Shown one piece after another: positions 6,339-9,226 of a stretch of 9,226 nt of DNA (position 1 is the first letter of the stretch; each line of letters starts with the position of its first letter). Made by a program: the position numbers and the translations under genes. Under the pieces are notes generated by a model. It searched no databases. It was not told where the DNA came from and was given only the letters and a program-made list of their open reading frames with translations. Origin of the DNA: Bacteroidales bacterium (GTDB lineage Bacteria; Bacteroidota; Bacteroidia; Bacteroidales; JAAUTT01); assembly GCA_025350365.1 (NCBI GenBank), contig JANXXY010000106.1, forward strand, positions 1 to 9,226, written 5' to 3'.

Positions 6339-7243
6339 GTTACACATGCCTTCAAAAGTCTATCAAATAATGCCTCTCCGTAGTATCGTCGGTTAAATTT
6401 GTAACAATATTCATTTAAATAGTTTTGCAAAAATTCGGGTTTAATATCATGATGAATATCTAGGAGCATTCTTTTCGCATTACTAATAGCAATATGCACC
6501 CAGGGCAACATTTCTTCTATTTTTTCTTTTGGTATAATCTGAGCCTTGTGCTCTAAGACAATATCTTTCAGGTCAGTGTACGAATTAGAATTATCTGTTA
6601 ATAATATAGATTTCTCGGATACATTATCATTAACAATTGGTGTTATTGTTTCAGCCTTTAAATCTTCTATAACTTTCATCTTTATATAACCGACTTTAGG
6701 AGTTTTGCCATTTTTCGAAGTTTCGCCTTCGATTTCTTTGCTCTCAGCCATTACTAAAACTTTCGTCTTTTTTTGGCTGCCTCTTCCGCACTTTAAGGGC
6801 TTATCCTTTTCTTCTTCAATTGTTTCTGTTGAAAAAAAGCCATCGTCTAATTCAATTTCACCAGACAACTCATATTTGCCATCTCTTTGTCCCATCACTT
6901 CTCTAAGTTTATGAAGCATTGCCCAAACGGGTTCATAGCGGTTGTGCCCAAGTTGACGCTGAACTTCAAGTGCCGAGAAGCTTTTCTTGGTCGATGTTAA
7001 AAGATGTATAGCTACAAACCAATAACGTAATGGTAACTTGGAACTTTGCATTGCTGTTCCACTTCTTAAGGTAACACGTGTTTTACATTTCTTACATTCA
7101 TATTGCCACTTATCTTTCTTCCAATAATGTTCAAATCCCTTGCATTTTGGACAAAAGACACCTATTATATCTCTAATCTCCTTAAATTTCAACTTGCAGC
7201 TTTCCTCGTCAGGGAATTGCGCAATAAAATTTAATAAATTCAT
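6326..7243 (-). CDS. IS1595-like transposase (zinc ribbon plus ISXO2-type DDE domain)
   Basis: This is the transposase that cuts and joins the ends of the surrounding IS. The ATG at 7243 gives 305 residues beginning MNLLNFIAQFPDEESC, the usual start for this family; a TTG 21 bp upstream is less likely. An N-terminal zinc ribbon has two CxxC pairs (CPKC at 31-34 and CKKC at 50-53). A helical region with RYWFVAIHLL and ALEVQRQLG follows. The ISXO2-like catalytic domain has GEIELDDGFF with Asp133 as the first acidic residue, LLTDNSNSY with Asp217 as the second, and WVHIAISNAKRML with His250 and Asn255. It ends with YLNEYCYKFNRRY, conserved at the C terminus of the family. The frame is intact with no internal stop, so the enzyme could be active. 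It is read in the same direction as the ppiD-like gene, and read-through from there could express it. Confidence 0.92.
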   Translation of the reverse strand: MNLLNFIAQFPDEESCKLKFKEIRDIIGVFCPKCKGFEHYWKKDKWQYECKKCKTRVTLRSGTAMQSSKLPLRYWFVAIHLLTSTKKSFSALEVQRQLGHNRYEPVWAMLHKLREVMGQRDGKYELSGEIELDDGFFSTETIEEEKDKPLKCGRGSQKKTKVLVMAESKEIEGETSKNGKTPKVGYIKMKVIEDLKAETITPIVNDNVSEKSILLTDNSNSYTDLKDIVLEHKAQIIPKEKIEEMLPWVHIAISNAKRMLLDIHHDIKPEFLQNYLNEYCYKFNRRYYGEALFDRLLKACVTNEN

Positions 7244-7261
7244 ATCTTTAGGTTTAGAAAT

Positions 7262-7269
7262 CAAAGGTA
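7262..7269 (-). promoter_or_regulatory. Candidate -7 box of the transposase gene
   Basis: On the minus strand these bases read TACCTTTG, matching the Bacteroidota -7 consensus TAnnTTTG, 18 bp before the ATG at 7243. No clear -33 element is seen; at the expected distance it would fall in or next to the right inverted repeat. Confidence 0.3.
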
Positions 7270-7275
7270 TAAATT

Positions 7276-7300
7276 TTTAGGTACGTAAGCGGATATTCAT
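7276..7300 (-). repeat. IS right terminal inverted repeat
   Basis: Read on the minus strand it begins ATGAATATCCGC and ends GTACCTAAA, pairing with 6301-6325 at 22 of 25 positions. Its outer end is 6 bp from the stop codon of the ppiD-like gene. Confidence 0.85.
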
Positions 7301-7306
7301 ATTATA

Positions 7307-9226
7307 CTAATAGAATTTTGCGCGATTGTCAACGATTTTGGCAAGCTTGCGAAGTGCATTGTAACTGTCGTAGCTGGCGCGGGTTTGAAAAGTATAACCC
7401 ATTCGTTGTTTAGAGTCCGCATAATCCTTGCTTACAGGAGCATTGGTTATATTTGAAACATACAACACATAAACGCCATTGTTGCCATTTATAGGTTCCG
7501 ATATTTTGCTCTTGCCAAAGTTAGTGCCAGCGGCGATAACTTTTGGTTCTATGCCGGAGCTGGGCAGGGAGTAAGTTGAAAAAGAAATGCCATTTGCAAC
7601 TTCCACCGGAGTGTTTAATTTTAGACCGAGATCCTGAAGGTTTGAGACTCCGGATTTTGCTTTATTGATTTGTTCAGCAAGCTTTTCAGCCTTTTTTTCT
7701 TTGCGTACCTGTAATTCAACTTCAGCTTTTACTTGTTCAATTGGTGCAGTGCCTTTTTTGCGAACAGCCGTAAGAGCAGCAACAACGTAACGATCGCCCA
7801 GATCAATTGGTTCGGAAACGGTTAACTTATCCGACGAATACATCCAACGAAGAACCGAACGTGGTTGCTCCAATCCGGGAATTGCCTTGTCAGTTTCTGC
7901 TATGTTGGTGGCAAGCTTTTTGGCAAGATTTTGTTTGGTTATAGCTGCATTAAATTGTTCGTAAGTCCGGTTTGAAGCAGCGAATTTATTGGCATCTGCA
8001 TACACTTTGTTGAAAGTTGGCTGGCTTGGCTCAATTTTACGTTCAATAACAGCAACTTTTACTTTTTTAATGTCTTTGCCTTTTTCTAAAATCTGAAGAA
8101 TGTGATACCCAAACCGGGTTTCTACCACTTTTGTTTCACCTTTTTTTCCTTCAAAAGCAGCATCGCTAAAAGGTTTTACCATAAGACCTTCCTGAAACCA
8201 TCCTAAGTCGCCGCCTTTTTCAGCATTGCTTTTGTCATCAGAGAAACTCCTGGCCAATACTGCAAAATCAGCGCCTTTATCCAGCAAATTTTTAATACTG
8301 TCGGCTGTAATCTTTGCTTTCGTTGTGGCTTCTTTGGTCTGAGCTTTTGGTGATATCAGGATATGACGAGCTTTTACCGAGTCAGGCAAATTAACTACTT
8401 TGTAAAGACGAGCTAATTTATATGAGCCATTGTCCAAATATGGCCCGTAAACTTCTCCAACCGACGATCTGAACATAAAATTATCAAGCGAATCGGGGAG
8501 TTGACCCGGTTTATAGCTTTTATCATTGTATGGCACATCTGAGTTTCCGTTTACAAACTGCTCCACTTCGGTAGCTGAATTAAAATCAGGTTTCACCTTG
8601 GTTATCCAGTCTTCAGCGGTATTAATATCAGTTTTAGACGGTACTACATCAAAGGAAACATATTCAATATCCCGGGAAGCAGATTGGTCGAAAAGAAATT
8701 TATGATCGTTGTAATATTTTTTTAGATCTGATGAAGTAATCTTCACCGCACTGTCGGATATAGTATTGTATCTAAGTGAAATATAATTAAAATCCGTCTT
8801 TTTATTGTTTTCAATAAAATCGTTTTTAGCCAGAAAGGTAGGAGCTGATAATCCTTTACGAATCAGATTTATATATTTGTTATTAATACGATCATTTTTT
8901 ATCTGTTCTTCGATATATAACCAAAACATTTTCTGTTTCCCTGTTTGATCCTGGTCCATATTTTTTAAAAAGGATAATAAATTAGATTTATTAAACTCTC
9001 CCGTTTGTGGATTGGTAAAAATCTGTCGAACAATTTGATGAGGATTGGCTCCCTGAACAAGATCAAAAAGCTCGTCGGAGGTAACCGTTAGTCCAAGTTT
9101 ATCATATTCTTTTCCCATTACCATGTCGTTGGAAATTTGCTGCCAGGCTTGCTCGCGTATGCCATCAAGAGTTTTTTCGTCAACGTTTCCCTGTCCGGAA
9201 TTCATTTTATGTATTTCTGTCAACTC
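7307..9226 (-). CDS. PpiD/SurA-like peptidyl-prolyl cis-trans isomerase (N terminus outside window)
   Basis: This is a periplasmic folding chaperone of the PpiD/SurA type, 639 residues visible and open to the window edge. The start codon, and the N-terminal membrane anchor expected for PpiD, lie beyond base 9226; the TTG at 9223 is internal. Residues 1 to about 130 match the SurA_N-type chaperone region (EQAWQQISNDMVMGKEYDKL). A parvulin rotamase domain spans about 284-382, with VKARHILISP, FAVLARSFSDD, KGGDLGWF, MVKPFSDAAF and TRFGYHILQI, all classical parvulin blocks. The C-terminal third resembles a second, degenerate rotamase-like segment (EPINGNNGVYVLYVSN). Such multi-domain proteins assist outer-membrane and secreted protein folding at the inner membrane. 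The TAG stop (7307-7309) is only 6 bp from the right end of the IS, so the coding sequence is intact at this end but its natural 3' region has been replaced. Confidence 0.92.
   Translation of the reverse strand, partial: ELTEIHKMNSGQGNVDEKTLDGIREQAWQQISNDMVMGKEYDKLGLTVTSDELFDLVQGANPHQIVRQIFTNPQTGEFNKSNLLSFLKNMDQDQTGKQKMFWLYIEEQIKNDRINNKYINLIRKGLSAPTFLAKNDFIENNKKTDFNYISLRYNTISDSAVKITSSDLKKYYNDHKFLFDQSASRDIEYVSFDVVPSKTDINTAEDWITKVKPDFNSATEVEQFVNGNSDVPYNDKSYKPGQLPDSLDNFMFRSSVGEVYGPYLDNGSYKLARLYKVVNLPDSVKARHILISPKAQTKEATTKAKITADSIKNLLDKGADFAVLARSFSDDKSNAEKGGDLGWFQEGLMVKPFSDAAFEGKKGETKVVETRFGYHILQILEKGKDIKKVKVAVIERKIEPSQPTFNKVYADANKFAASNRTYEQFNAAITKQNLAKKLATNIAETDKAIPGLEQPRSVLRWMYSSDKLTVSEPIDLGDRYVVAALTAVRKKGTAPIEQVKAEVELQVRKEKKAEKLAEQINKAKSGVSNLQDLGLKLNTPVEVANGISFSTYSLPSSGIEPKVIAAGTNFGKSKISEPINGNNGVYVLYVSNITNAPVSKDYADSKQRMGYTFQTRASYDSYNALRKLAKIVDNRAKFY

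Larger units (their letters stand above)
6301..7300. mobile_element. IS1595-like insertion sequence, complete, 1000 bp
   Basis: The element is bounded by 25-bp imperfect inverted repeats at 6301-6325 and 7276-7300. The outermost 12 bases are identical and 22 of 25 match. It contains a single transposase gene on the minus strand, whose stop codon directly abuts the left repeat. The organisation and transposase domains fit the IS1595 family. IS1595 elements normally duplicate 8 bp of target, but the flanking 8-mers (6293-6300 and 7301-7308) do not match. The insertion therefore appears old, rearranged at one side, or misdefined by a few bases. It lies 6 bp beyond the stop codon of the ppiD-like gene and is co-directional with it. 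Confidence 0.85.

Noticed and set aside
7244..7264. TTG start for the transposase at 7264
   Set aside because: It lies inside the candidate -7 box, and the ATG at 7243 gives the usual family N terminus.
8564..8573. CACTTCGGTA, identical to part of the 13-bp repeat
   Set aside because: It is inside the PPIase coding sequence, only 10 bases long and single, so it is best taken as chance.
9221..9223. TTG as the start of the PPIase gene
   Set aside because: The frame is open to the window edge, and the protein would lack its membrane anchor and early chaperone region.

Overview
The window looks like the chromosome of a Bacteroidota bacterium, probably of the Bacteroidales type. The DNA is AT-rich and start codons lack Shine-Dalgarno sequences. 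Lipoprotein signals have loose lipoboxes, the PpiD-like chaperone and CarboxypepD_reg-like protein are Bacteroidota-style, and two candidate promoters carry the TAnnTTTG -7 box. I cannot name a genus from the sequence alone.

Layout from left to right. The 3' end of smpB (trans-translation) enters from the left edge. A non-coding stretch (263-557) follows, holding four copies of a 13-bp element in alternating orientation. Next come three plus-strand genes for exported proteins: an SMP-30/gluconolactonase-like protein (558-1499), a Tat-exported Gfo/Idh/MocA oxidoreductase (1644-3143), and a DUF1080 / 3-keto-disaccharide hydrolase-like lipoprotein (3236-4060). A perfect 24-bp inverted repeat (4068-4118) separates this block from two convergent minus-strand genes, a CarboxypepD_reg-like envelope protein and a very small lipoprotein with a Cys-x-Cys-Pro motif. 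A divergent SGNH/GDSL hydrolase lipoprotein (5262-5969) lies beyond them. After about 330 bp of AT-rich DNA without a convincing gene there is a complete IS1595-like insertion sequence of exactly 1000 bp (6301-7300). It sits 6 bp past the stop codon of a PpiD/SurA-like peptidyl-prolyl isomerase gene whose 5' end leaves the window on the right.

The most coherent functional unit is the 558-4060 block. DUF1080 proteins and Gfo/Idh/MocA oxidoreductases occur together in 3-keto-glycoside pathways, in which a sugar hydroxyl is oxidised so that the glycosidic bond becomes labile and is then cleaved. Here all three products carry export signals and a lactonase-like protein is added, which suggests oxidative sugar or glycoside processing in the periplasm. 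The substrate, the hydride acceptor and the role of the lactonase cannot be read from the sequence.
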